DNA from: Tipula vernalis | Taxonomy: Eukaryota > Arthropoda > Insecta > Diptera > Tipulidae | DNA length: 64,000 nucleotides | NCBI GenBank assembly: GCA_958295665.1 | Contig: OY282560.1 | Span: forward strand, 90,310,311 to 90,374,310 | Direction: 5' to 3' | In this document: positions 48,896 through 59,100 of the stretch, piece by piece | How positions within the stretch are numbered: the first letter of the stretch is position 1 | How the letters are laid out: every line of letters starts with the position of its first letter | The notes under the pieces: model-generated | What the model was told of the DNA's origin: nothing | What the model saw: only the letters and a program-made list of their open reading frames with translations | Database searches by the model: none | Translations under genes and position numbers: made by a program

Positions 48896-50757
48896 TTAAT
48901 TTAGTTTTTGTTTACGATATTTATTAATACCAATTTTAATTAGGCTACGATTAACATAACACCATACACATAGAGTGATACCAGTGCATATCACACCGAC
49001 GAGTAGATGTAAAAGAATGGAGCCGGGAAGAATACGTTTCTCGGAAACTTTACACACAATTCCCATTGTGATTAAAATGATTAAAAATAATTTGTGTGGT
49101 TTGAGTCCTCTTAGAGGATTTATATTAATTGGATGATACTGTTTCTTTATATAGTAAAGGCTGTATGTTATACGAAATAGCATGTTGCAGCAGTTGGCCA
49201 AAATGAAACCGACTGGACCAAAAATATTTGTTAATTGATATGAAAGCAGTAAAAATGTTACAGAAAATATCGCCATTAAATAGTTATAGGTATCAATTTC
49301 TTTGCTTGTGTTTGTTGCAAACATATACCCTTCAGTAACACCGTTTACTGCGAGCAGCACAATCGCAAGACAATGCCATTTAAGTAGCACTTCCGGTAAA
49401 CCGCCTTCTACGAAGTCAGCCCCTCCATAAACTAGCAATACTGTTCCGGAATAGCTTTGTCCAAAAACAAATGCTAGAAGTCCAATAGATGAGACAGTTT
49501 TGCATAAATTCGAAAGTACATCGCCAGCCTCTAAAATTTTATCTCGATTCTGCTCCTTCAGCGTCAAATCTCGAGCAATTGTTTGCGTAAAATAGAAGTA
49601 ACTGCTATCTTCGATGGGTCGAAATATAAATCTAGCTGCAAGGCTGCCCATATTATTTACAACATCATAAGTCGCTTGTTCGCTAAACGAGAGTACCGGG
49701 CTTACGCTCATCACATATTTTTCCCCTTCAGTCAATACTTGTTTGAGAACACCCTGCTTTATAAAACTAAGTACTAATACTTGTAAATCGGAATTAAATA
49801 GAGTCCCATCATTCTTTAAAACGGCTGGGAGGAATTCTTTGATGGATTGAAATGGAAAATCATTCATAGATTCATAGTACGACCCATATTTTAATCTTAA
49901 TTGTATCTCTTTGGTATCTTTTTCTATTTGGTCTTCTTGCTTCAACTCTTTGCGATAGCGCAGTAAATTTCTTATGTAATAGTAGAAAAATATATAATTT
50001 CCAAGCACAATAGTTGCAGCGCTGGCAAACTGGGCAATTCCAAAAGCGTAAATGGCAATATTTTTGTTGGTCATCACAATAAAAATGAATATAATCGATC
50101 GGACAAAGATATGAAGCGTGTCTAAAACTATTTTAAGCTTAATAAAACAGAAAACTTTGCCAACAAAGGCCGGAGCTTCAGAACACATCTCTAAAATACA
50201 TGAGATGACCATAATGAAACAGCCAAATTTATACTGGGCATAATAAACTTCATCCACCGGCGACAGTAGATAAAGCCAAATGTAAACGCACGGAATAGAA
50301 ATAATTACACATATTGGAACACTGCAAGTCGAGAGAGACAGTTAATTTGAGTAACAATAAACATAAATGTTACAAAGTATATTATCAAAATATAATACTT
50401 ACGTTATCCACATTTGATTAATCAACTGTGGCCACGTTGATTTATTCTTCTGTTGTGTTGTCGAACTCAAACTGGCTCGATTGATAGCTTCTTTGGACAG
50501 AAATAGTAGAGTACTTTCTAAGAGCAATAGTCTAACGTTCATAATTCCCAAAACATCGCGCCCAACGTGACGTACAATAAATGCATTTATTGCAAATGTA
50601 ATACATCGACATAATATCTAAAAATACATTAAACATAAAATTTACTTGCCTAAAAATACTCAAAGCCTTACCTCAAAACCTATTGTATAAAACTCACCTG
50701 AAAAATTATGCTGAATGATGCATTTTGTAAACTGCTCTTTAATACGTTACGTGCCAT
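48896..50757 (-). CDS. RFT1: RFT1 homolog, ER membrane protein of N-glycan precursor assembly (three exons)
   Basis: Complete gene, minus strand. Exon 1 is 50698-50757 (20 codons, MARNVLKSSLQNASFSIIFQ), exon 2 is 50403-50617, exon 3 is 48896-50321 with the stop. The introns are 80 and 81 bp, with donors GTGAGT and GTAAGT and acceptors TTTTAG and TTGCAG. The joined coding sequence is 1701 nt, 566 residues, close to known animal RFT1 lengths. It is strongly hydrophobic with many predicted membrane spans. Recognisable family blocks are ILCRCITFAINAFIVRHVG (start of exon 2), YYAQYKFGCFIMVISCILE, EAPAFVGKVF, and a C-terminal span set ending in a basic KYRKQKLN tail. RFT1 belongs to the MOP/flippase-fold group. 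It is needed after Man5GlcNAc2-PP-dolichol is made on the cytosolic ER face; whether it is itself the flippase is disputed. No frameshift or missing block is seen, and the ATG is the only in-frame Met upstream of exon 1's conserved start. Confidence 0.96.
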
Positions 50758-51540
50758 TTTAAAAATGATTTGAATCTTTTAGTTTAGTGCAATATATATT
50801 AAAGATTTAATTTGTGGACATTATTTAAAGTGACACGTTTTATTTTATTGATATAATACAATTAAAGTAATGCATATTTACTTTTCTCTATTTTGTATTT
50901 TTCATGGATTTTTTTTTTTTTTTTGACATCAGTTTGCGTGCGTCAAAATATTCTATACATACTACAAAAAGTTTATAGCATAAAAGCTATGAAATTTTAT
51001 TTTTATGGTACTTATTGTGCTTATATGATAATTTAGTGTCATGCTCTTTTGACTCACAGAAAACGCATTTTAGAAATGACTTAAAAAATTTATTGGTTGA
51101 ACTTGCGGGGTTTTCGAAATATATTTTCTGAGCCTGTTAAGGCGATGTATAACACTGCATGATGTGATTTGTTTTTTACCTCTTTATAAACTTTATTGGG
51201 GTGATGGTATTTTCATAGACAGAATGTAAGAAACAAGGAAGGTACATCGTGCGCTGTATATGCGTAGTCTATCTAAATAGGCCCTATGTTTTTCAATGTT
51301 TTTTTGATTCCTGTTTTTATTCCTCTCTTTTAACACACGTTGAAAATATTTTTCAACTCTTGTTGAGTATGTAATAAAAACGGTTTTGCAGTAGCATGAT
51401 GTGATGGGTGCTATCCACTGATTTATAACTCAGTTATAGATCAGTGGTGCTGTCAAAGTTATTTTTAAGCCATAACCGGACGAATGGGAAATGTCGATGA
51501 ACATTCGTATTCGTGCAACAATCGCCTTCAACATTACTTC
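50758..51540. other. RFT1 upstream region
   Basis: Non-coding sequence 5' of RFT1. The promoter must lie here, but no TATA box or initiator could be picked with confidence in such AT-rich DNA. Confidence 0.4.
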
Positions 51541-51705
51541 AAACGGCTATTTGTGCGTATTCGAGGCTACGAAGCATTGGAATCTTATTTGAATTGAATC
51601 AGATTCGTTCTTCTCTTACTTAAATCAAATACGAATCTTATAAAAACCAACAAAAATGTCTATAAATAGTTTTGATCTTATACTTCGAAGTATTGAATAC
51701 GCTTT
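51541..51705. repeat. Palindromic MITE family C, copy 6 (degenerate)
   Basis: AACGGCTATTTGTGCGTATTC, then TTGAATTGAATCAGATTCGTTC, then AAATCAAATACGAATCTTAT, followed by a disturbed right part containing TTATACTTCGAAGTATTGAAT. It is more diverged than the copies at 46-48 kb. Confidence 0.65.
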
Positions 51706-51802
51706 ATCTATTGCGATCTCCGTCTATTAGTATAATTTTCTATACTATCTAATTCCATCGTAATCGATAAAGTATCGAAAACAAATTTTTGGTGGTGAAG
51801 AA

Positions 51803-52858
51803 ATAGATCGAATGTGCGGCTAACTTCACGATTTTTTTTGTGTTAAGGAAAACAAACTAAACGTCAAAAAAACTTCCATACATTTTGTTCTAAGCGAAAC
51901 GTATTCAATGTTTGTGGTAATTATTAAACATATCAATTAAATATATTTTTCTATAAATTTATTAAAAATATATTAATTAATTATCATTTTTAGCCGAGCC
52001 ATGTAAAGTTTTAAGAAAACTTATCACAAAACCGAGAAAATGGATAAAGAAAATTCACTTACCATTGGTTAGTTTTTGATTGATTAAATTTTTGAATTAT
52101 CGGTGTTTATTATATTTAAAATAAAATTCTTTCAGCTGATCTAAAGGCTCGTTTACGAGCAAAGGGAGCAAAAACGTGTGGGAGTAGACAAATTTTGGAA
52201 GAACGACTTTCCAACTGGAATAGGAATAAGTTGGACAGACGCCTCTACAAGGTCCCAAATTTACCAAATACTTACAGTCAGCAATTTCCGACCGATTCCT
52301 GCCTTTGGTTAAAGCTTACACAACTGAAAAGGTCAGTTTTAAGGGGATTGACAGTTTTTAAAATAGATTCGTGGTTCGACCAAAATTACGCCAGTTCCAG
52401 TAACAAAAGGGGTAGATATCTTGGACTAAACGGGTTTTGCGATAATCCTCAGTGCCTTATTATAAATAACGAAGTGTGTGTGAAATATGTTTGCTACGCG
52501 GCAATGAAAATAAATACAAAATATAAATGCAAAGTTCGCTTTAGTTTAGAAAAAATTTTGCAGGCCACATGTGAAATTTCTTACTACACAGGTACTGACT
52601 GTATCGAGACCTTTTTTCTTTTTAAAATTGCAGAACTACGAAACAGTTTTTATTTTCACAACAATTCTAAAAACACACAATATACTTCTAAACATGCAAA
52701 TCAATATTAAAAAAATTGTTTTTTGAAGTAAAAATATGTAAAAATTTTATTTTATTAAATTTGTTAACGTAAACGCATACAAATTTCGATTTGTTTGCCT
52801 TAACACTAAAAAAAACTGTCAAATCGATTTAATATTGGCTGTCAAATTTTCGATCTAT
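51803..52858 (+). mobile_element. Candidate mobile element carrying a SAP-domain gene, about 1.06 kb
   Basis: Inverted sequences flank the gene. The outer ends are ATAGATCGAA (51803-51812) and TTCGATCTAT (52849-52858), a perfect 10-bp match. Inward, GTGTTAAGGAAAACAAAC (51840-51857) pairs with the reverse complement GTGTTAAGGCAAACAAAT at about 52789-52806, 16 of 18 bases. Both are preceded by a T-run on the reading strand. The repeat on either side (family D) is found uninterrupted at 46755-46920, which acts as an unoccupied site; the target looks like TA or a few bases including TA. No transposase is encoded, so the element would depend on another source. Spacing of the inner match differs by 15 bp between ends, so the terminal repeats are diverged. 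Confidence 0.55.
52040..52710 (+). CDS. SAP-domain protein, two exons, 200 residues, unknown function
   Basis: Exon 1 is 52040-52067 (ATG, nine codons and one base) and exon 2 is 52136-52710. The 68-bp intron has GTTAGT at its start and TTTCAG at its end, and splicing keeps the frame. Residues about 8-35 (TIADLKARLRAKGA, then KTCGSRQILEERL) form a textbook SAP motif, a helix-turn-helix fold that binds AT-rich scaffold DNA. The rest (residues 36-200) is uncharacterised. It is rich in basic residues and has Cys in NGFCDNPQC, CVKYVCYAAM, KYKCKV and QATCEIS, which could be a metal-binding remnant; the order resembles the region ahead of a SWIM-type zinc finger, but no complete finger is present. 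A 42-bp in-frame stretch at 52592-52633 has intron-like ends (GTACTG...TTGCAG) and could be optionally removed. The intact frame and intron in a TE-rich setting suggest a recent copy or ongoing use. It lies within diverged inverted repeats. Function not assigned. Confidence 0.7.
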
Positions 52859-52965
52859 AGCACGATGAATCGAACAAGTCGAAAGTATAATAAAAAAAAC
52901 GTAATAAAATAAGCGAAATAGCGTACAATTTTATTCTTGAAAAAAGAGATACAAAACCTTTCGAA
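52859..52965. repeat. Repeat family D, right flank of the SAP element
   Basis: AGCACGATGAATCGAACAAG, then TAAAATAAGCGAAATAGCGTACAATTTTATTCTTG, matches 46835-46915 and, more loosely, 40262-40345. The left-hand part of the same family D unit is at about 51752-51800 (CATCGTAATCGATAAAGTAT). Confidence 0.75.
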
Positions 52966-53394
52966 TATCGAAAATAGTGATGGTAGAACATGTCACCCCA
53001 GATAATTGGCGCTAAATTAGGACACTTGTATTTCCCTATACGCGAACAGAAAGAGCAACGTTTTCGTGTACAATAATCGAACTAAAAAGTACGTTAAACT
53101 TCCATCATTTTGAATTTTTGTACATGAAAGACAAAATAAATCAAATTTTACGAGAAAAACCATATATATGTATGTTTATTGTCCCATATAATGAATGTAT
53201 TTTGTTTTATAATTTTTAAGTTTTTTAATGTAAATTGTTCACTTAAACGAATAACGTAACGGGAACAGATAAAAGAGATATGCATATAAGAAAAAATATA
53301 TAAGAGAGAAGAGGCTAACTAAATGTATCCGTTTTATGGGACAATAAAATTGGTACCGTCACTAAACCCAAAACAACGAGATAAACTTCAAAAT

Positions 53395-53519
53395 TTTCAT
53401 AGATTTGTGCACAAATCTCGATTAGTCACTAATCCTCAAATAAAACGAGATTAGCTAATCTTCAACTTCACTAGTGAAAAAATCACTAATCACGTTTAGC
53501 TAATCCCTAGTCTATGAAG
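53395..53519. repeat. Short palindromic MITE-like element
   Basis: TTTCATAGATTTG at the left pairs with CTAGTCTATGAAG at the right. The interior repeats the GATTAGT(G/C)A..CTAATC motif several times in both orientations (CGATTAGTCACTAATCC, GATTAGCTAATC, CACTAATCACG), giving a folded-back structure. No ORF. Confidence 0.5.
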
Positions 53520-53535
53520 GGTATATAAGTCAAGC

Positions 53536-54185
53536 CAGCAAATTAGCACTTGCGAGCTGAAAATGACATTTTAGTATACTCGAACGGTTTTGCGACTTCA
53601 GAGCAAGCAAACAGTTAAAAAAAAGTTGCGCGTGACTTTTTGAACTCGTAATACAGAAAACAAAAAAATGTGTACAGGAAAAAAATATTGTGAATGATAT
53701 GTAAATCAACTTTAGGGAAATTACAGATTTGATTTTAAAAATAGGTGATTGTTTTTAAACATACTCGTAACAAAAAACACAAACAAATAACCAAAAATGC
53801 GCAACTATTCATCCACATATTAGTTTATGCATGAGATCTGTGATTTTGATTAGTATTTTGCACGAACTACAATTGTGTAATTTTTCGGGCTTCCAATATT
53901 TTCAGGAAGTTCACTATTTTCCTCATCGAAGTTTGATTTACAATTTATTATTTTGATGCCTAAGTATACTCATATTTTTTGCTTAATTTATTTCTATAAA
54001 ATAATTCAAAGTTCAAAAAGCGAAAGTAAAATATATACTGAAGTGCTTATAATAATAGTTAATTTTGTGGTTATTTTTTTATTTAAATGTACATATAATA
54101 ATTCAGCAATGTGCTGAATATTAAGTAATATGGCGGATTTGCTAGAAGTATCGCAATTTGTTAACTTGCGATACGTATGAGCTTA
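53536..54185. mobile_element. Harbinger-like relic, copy 1 (no coding region)
   Basis: The start (CAGCAAATTAGCACTTGCGAGCTGAAAATG, 53536 onward) and the end (ATGGCGGATTTGCTAG, then TCGCAATTTGTTAACTTGCGATACGTATGAG) are the same as those of the neighbouring element at 54251-55110. It lies in tandem with that element, and its interior has no recognisable transposase. Confidence 0.5.
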
Positions 54186-54573
54186 TATCCTAAGGCTGTT
54201 TTTCAAACGAATAAAAAACAGCATGAACGGCTACATACTCGATACGTTCTAGCAAGCAAATTAGCAACTTACGAGCTGAAAATGTCGATTTCGCATTCTC
54301 GATTGGTTTTGCGACCTTCTAGTAAGAAAAATATTTAAAATAGTTGCGACCAAATTTTTGAGCTCGCAAAACAGAAAAACAGGATAAAAACATAAGTATA
54401 ATTTTTGATTGTTTGACATTTCATTTTGAGATAGTTTACAAGCTACCAGTGATTTTAATATTTTAGTATATTAAACAAATAAAAAAAAAGTAAGCATCAA
54501 ATATATTTAGCATACCGTAGTGGTTTTTGTATTAATTATTTAATGGTTTATCTGTTTTTTAATTTGTTAGTAA

Positions 54574-54786
54574 ATGGATGCGTTATTCATGGTAAGAAGA
54601 AGAAGAAAACGGGTTCCTCGAAAAATATTTCTAGACAGGAAAAATCCATTTGAATGCGAAGACGAAACTTTTTTCAGGCGATATCGATTCACAAAACCGG
54701 CCGCTCAATTTATCATTGATAAATTAAGCGATCAGCTTCGAAGGGTTACTGGCAGGAGTAGAAAAATTATTTACAAAAACAATTAA
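54574..54786 (+). pseudogene. Harbinger-like transposase, N-terminal fragment
   Basis: 70 codons from ATG 54574. Residues about 30-60 (DETFFRRYRFTKPAAQFIID, then KLSDQLRRVTGRS) match the early F..RFR.SK....I...L......TGRS..I pattern of PIF/Harbinger (HARBI1-type) transposases. The DDE catalytic core that should follow is absent. After the stop, another frame reads IPFTKVLR, resembling the next family block (PP.T(Q/K)VL.ALRF), so a small frameshift and then a large deletion are likely. Not functional. Confidence 0.65.
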
Positions 54787-54889
54787 CAACCATACCATTT
54801 ACTAAGGTTCTGCGAGTTTCTAATATTTTTAAAGAGTTTAATAAATCATTGTCACTGAAATTTGGTTTCCTTTTTTTTGGGGCACTCAT
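54780..54889 (-). pseudogene. Possible Myb/SANT-like second Harbinger ORF, N-terminal fragment
   Basis: On the minus strand an ATG at 54889 opens MSAPKKRKPNFSDNDLLNSL followed by KILETRRT, ending within about 36 codons. A basic KKRKPNFS start followed by a leucine-spaced helix fits the N terminus of the Myb/SANT-like DNA-binding protein encoded opposite the transposase in Harbinger elements. It is short and unconfirmed, and could be a chance ORF. Confidence 0.35.
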
Positions 54890-55110
54890 CTTTATAAAAA
54901 TTATTCATTCGTTTTATTTAAAATTTCTTCCAAACTGTTGTACATATTTTGTGGTCAAGTTGTTTTGTATTTAGGTGAAATGTCAAAAATTATATTCAGC
55001 ATTTCGCTATTAACAAATATGGCGGACACTTTCTAGCAAATAAAAGATTTGGTCGCAAATCCGCCATCTTTCACAGTCGCAATTTGTTAACATGCGATAT
55101 GTGCGAGTCC

Positions 55111-56145
55111 CCCGAAAAGTTAAATAGTTAAATTTTTGGCATATTTATTATTCACCACAAAAATTTCAATTGGTCTCGTACCAGTTAAAAATTTGTAGTT
55201 TATATTTTGCTTTTCACAACGTAAAAATAAAAAGCTTAAACGTCACAATTTTAACAAGAATCAATTGACTTTTTCCTCAAACGTCAAATGATGTAAATTG
55301 ACAGCGGAAGGTGTAGGGCAAACGTTATGTTGATATATTGTTTTCTGTGTTTTAGGCAAAAAAAATTAAATTATTACGGTAGATTTAACTTTCGAAATGT
55401 TTTCATATTGATTTGAGGTTATTTCCATAAACGATAATTCTTATTTATTAGACCTACAGCGGCAATTCTTAGTTTATTGCAATACGGCATCCATGAATTT
55501 ATTGCCAAATTTTTGGAGGAAAAATGTCTATTGATTTGAAATACCAAAACGACTAAAAAGTAAGAAAAATGTAATGTTTGTTGCCACAGTTAAAAAATTC
55601 AACTTTTTATCAGATTGAAACATAGCTAGCTTTATTCCGTTAAATTTTATGTAAACGCCGAGGAAATGGCCCTTTGGAATAAATAATAATGGAAATTAAA
55701 CGTCAAACAATAATTAGTCAGACACGTTTCTGAACGGAAACAGCCGGATAAAAAAGGCCTTAATTTAAATAGGCTTTAAATTGTGCTATAAAAAAATCAA
55801 TTAAATGCGCAGACAAAATTGTATTTGCGTTGACATTTGTAACTAAAATATTGAGCTTTTCCAACTATAAATTTTTTTTTTATGTATTGTCGAAAATATT
55901 CGAAGACAAACCACAAAAAAAAATTAATCTTCCCAAAATAATTACAAGAAAAAGTGAATTTTACATTACAATCGAGTGCTGTTTAGTAGTTTTTGTTAGA
56001 AAATTATTTAAGATAAAATAAATGTTGTATGATTGCGAATCATTCTGTTCTGTGAATTGATTATTAATTATAAAATACATAAATAGTGAGAAAAAACAAA
56101 ATCATATAAAAGTAACACGAATACAACACACAAAAATCACACAAT
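55111..56145. other. Csp upstream region
   Basis: No gene or strong repeat. It must include Csp 5' untranslated sequence and perhaps its promoter, unless further non-coding exons lie upstream. No core promoter element could be identified with confidence. Confidence 0.45.
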
Positions 56146-59100
56146 ATGGATAAAAGAAAATTGTCGTAAGTAATAAATTATAATAAAAAAAAAAAAAAAA
56201 AATTAAGAAGAAGAGCTCCTAATCGATATGGTTCTTTGATGCTGTTTGTTAAGTTGCCCGTAAATTAAACATCTGCCGTTTAATTTTTTGTTCTCTATTG
56301 TAGAGTATTACATACATTTTTTCGTCGTCAATCGATTTTTTGTAAATCCTTGTTTTTCTCAATGAAACGGCGAATAAAAACGAAAATTGAAAAATCAATA
56401 AATTTGACAAAAAAAAAAATTATTATAATAATACATCCTAGTTAATTTGTATGTGGATAAAACGTGGAAAAATTTATTTTAAATTGGATAAATTTAATAT
56501 TAAGGCGGTGTCATTTGGCTTTGGCCTTGGTCGTTAGCCGGTTAACAACTACCGATTCTTAACTTTTATATTAATTTTATTGTTTTTCTTTTTACCTATG
56601 AAATGTTATCAATTTATTTTTTTGCAAGAAATTTGATCTACATGTATTCATGGAATGTTAAACGGAAATCTTATAAAAGTAAAATAAAATGACAGAGTCA
56701 GAGTAGCGATAATAGGGATGCGAATTGGATTTACATATGACCTAAAGATGATGCACAAAAATGTAGGTCAATTGTCCTAACTATATAGTCGTAAGTAGTT
56801 AGATGGGTTTATTGGAATGAGATAAGACATTATTTTATCCACACTCTTATCGCATTTTAGCCTGAATTCATCGGTTTATAGTTCATATTACGGTACATAT
56901 ACTTATAATATTTGATTTGGGTGAAGATTATGACCTGAATTTAAATTAGTTATTTGGCACCGAGTTTGATTTAGGCGTAAGTAATCTATCCATCAAGAAT
57001 TCCGACGAGGTTTTGCGATAATTTACCACTTCCTACTGTATATCGTAATTTGCAATGTTCATTTGCAATTAGTATCATTCATCTCATTTTTGTATGACTA
57101 AGTAATTGTTATTATTGTGTGTTACGTTCGCGGTTAATCATTTTTGTTTGAAAAATAAAAATACAATGGCTTTGTATTTTTGTATGTATGTATTGAGATG
57201 ATAAGGGTTTGGTTTTTACGGTACGATAACAATTATAAATTTTGTAAAATAATTAACCCCGGCCATATTCAACTAATTTTACAGGTGAACCTCTATTCAT
57301 TAAGAAAATACATATTAAGCAACTGTTTGGCGATAGTAGGCTAGAGATACCTCTCTTGTAGTATTTTAAATGTATCAAGATCAAGTGGCACAATGAAGAG
57401 CATTCATTTATTTATTTCCTTGATTCTCGGTACATTGTCAAATTCTTATCGCTTATTTAAATATTGATACTTAATATTCCAGATAAGATTACGGATTTTG
57501 AAGTTATACGATTACATATTTATTTATTAAGCCACTTGTGCGTTGAGTTACATTTAGAATCAACACATTTTATAATAATCGTATGATTAGTATCTGCAAA
57601 CGATCAAAATCAGTTTCGATTGTGAATTCACTGATGGTTTGAGTGATGACTTCCAGAATTATTTAGGTATCTATCATCATCGATATGTATATAACTTTAA
57701 CAAATATTTCAAGCTGAATCAATGTTGCCCAAAGAATAAAGTTTAAAACTGACCAACCTTCAAATATTGAGACACCAGTCGTAAATAATAGCCGTATTTT
57801 ATTTGACAATTTACAACAACAATTGCGCTGTTGAATTCCTCAGTAGGAATTCGTCGAATTCCTGCTAAATTGATGACAAAATATACTTCGCTTCATATAT
57901 TTTTCAGTAAATTTTGTCAGTATACTATAAAAAATGTCAGTATACTATAATAATTTTGTTAGTACTGTGAAACTGAAAAAGTGTTTTTTTTTTCTCTCAC
58001 ACAGCACGCGAATATATATTTTTATTTCATTTTTTTTATACTGTCAGTAAATATTTCATAATGGAAATCAGGCTTTAGTTTGCCTATTTTACGCTGAGTG
58101 CGCTAGACAACCTTTTTTTTAGTTCTATAGGTTGGCTTTGTGAAATTTATTATTATTTTGACTATTTAGCCTCAGACTAAAGGCTGTTAGTCAAAGTGTT
58201 AAAAATATTTGAAATATTTTTAACTTTCAAAATATATTTTGCTATGTGAATTGGTTAAAATTTTAACAATCTTAAATTGTACAAAATGTACCTTATTATT
58301 GTGGCAACAAAAATAATTTCAATCATTTATTTTAATTAATTGAATTTATGAAAGATTAGATAACATGTTTATGCGACATAATATGTAGATTTTCTATAAT
58401 AATGGAAGTTTTAAATTTTCGGAATAAACTTCTAATACAGTCAGTCCTCTTTCATTTCTCATAATTTGTAAGTGTATTCAATTTGAAACTAATCAAACAT
58501 GAATTCATTCTGTTTTTGAAATACATCTACTCGTTCTACCACAATAGAGTTTCCGACATCCGACCATAGTAGAAATTCTACAATTACATATGGACCGTTT
58601 TCCCTGTCTGTTCAAATATGTATATCTTATAAAATGTTAAATGCATAGTTCAAATTAAATGGGCACGTTGATGGCACATGGATACACGTTGATATACATG
58701 GATTAAATAAAGATTTAAAACAACATTAACCAACGAATTAATGAAATATTAGGTTATGTTTTTTTAACAACATCAGCATGAAAAAATATTTTAAATTTAT
58801 TGTGAAAATTTTAATTTTTAACAAGTTTTTAACACATTCACTAACAGCCTTATTGGCAATTAAAAGTAAAAAAAAAAATATTGATTAAATACGCTAATTG
58901 TAAACAAACCCACATACTAATATTTTATTCGCACGGTTTTTATTTGTAAATATAATAACAGGAAAAACATTGAAAATACTTACGAAGTACCTACGAAGTA
59001 CTTACGATATTACATAACGATCAAGTACCTACGAAGTACTTACGATATTACATAACGATCAAGTACCTACTTAGTAAACATTGTTTAATTAATTTCTATC

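Larger units (their letters stand above)
54251..55110 (+). mobile_element. Harbinger-like relic, copy 2, with transposase start
   Basis: The ends match copy 1: left AGCAAGCAAATTAGCAACTTACGAGCTGAAAATG, right TCGCAATTTGTTAACATGCGATATGTGCGAG. The right end read in reverse (TTAACAAATTGCGACTGTGAAA) resembles the left end (TTAGCAACTTACGAGCTGAAA), an imperfect terminal inverted repeat. The interior carries the N terminus of a Harbinger-like transposase on the plus strand and a basic ORF on the minus strand, facing each other, as in two-gene Harbinger elements. It is a deletion derivative of a larger element. Confidence 0.55.

Noticed and set aside
49583..49777. Plus-strand ORF inside RFT1
   Set aside because: It is antisense to the well-supported RFT1 exon 3 and has no motif.
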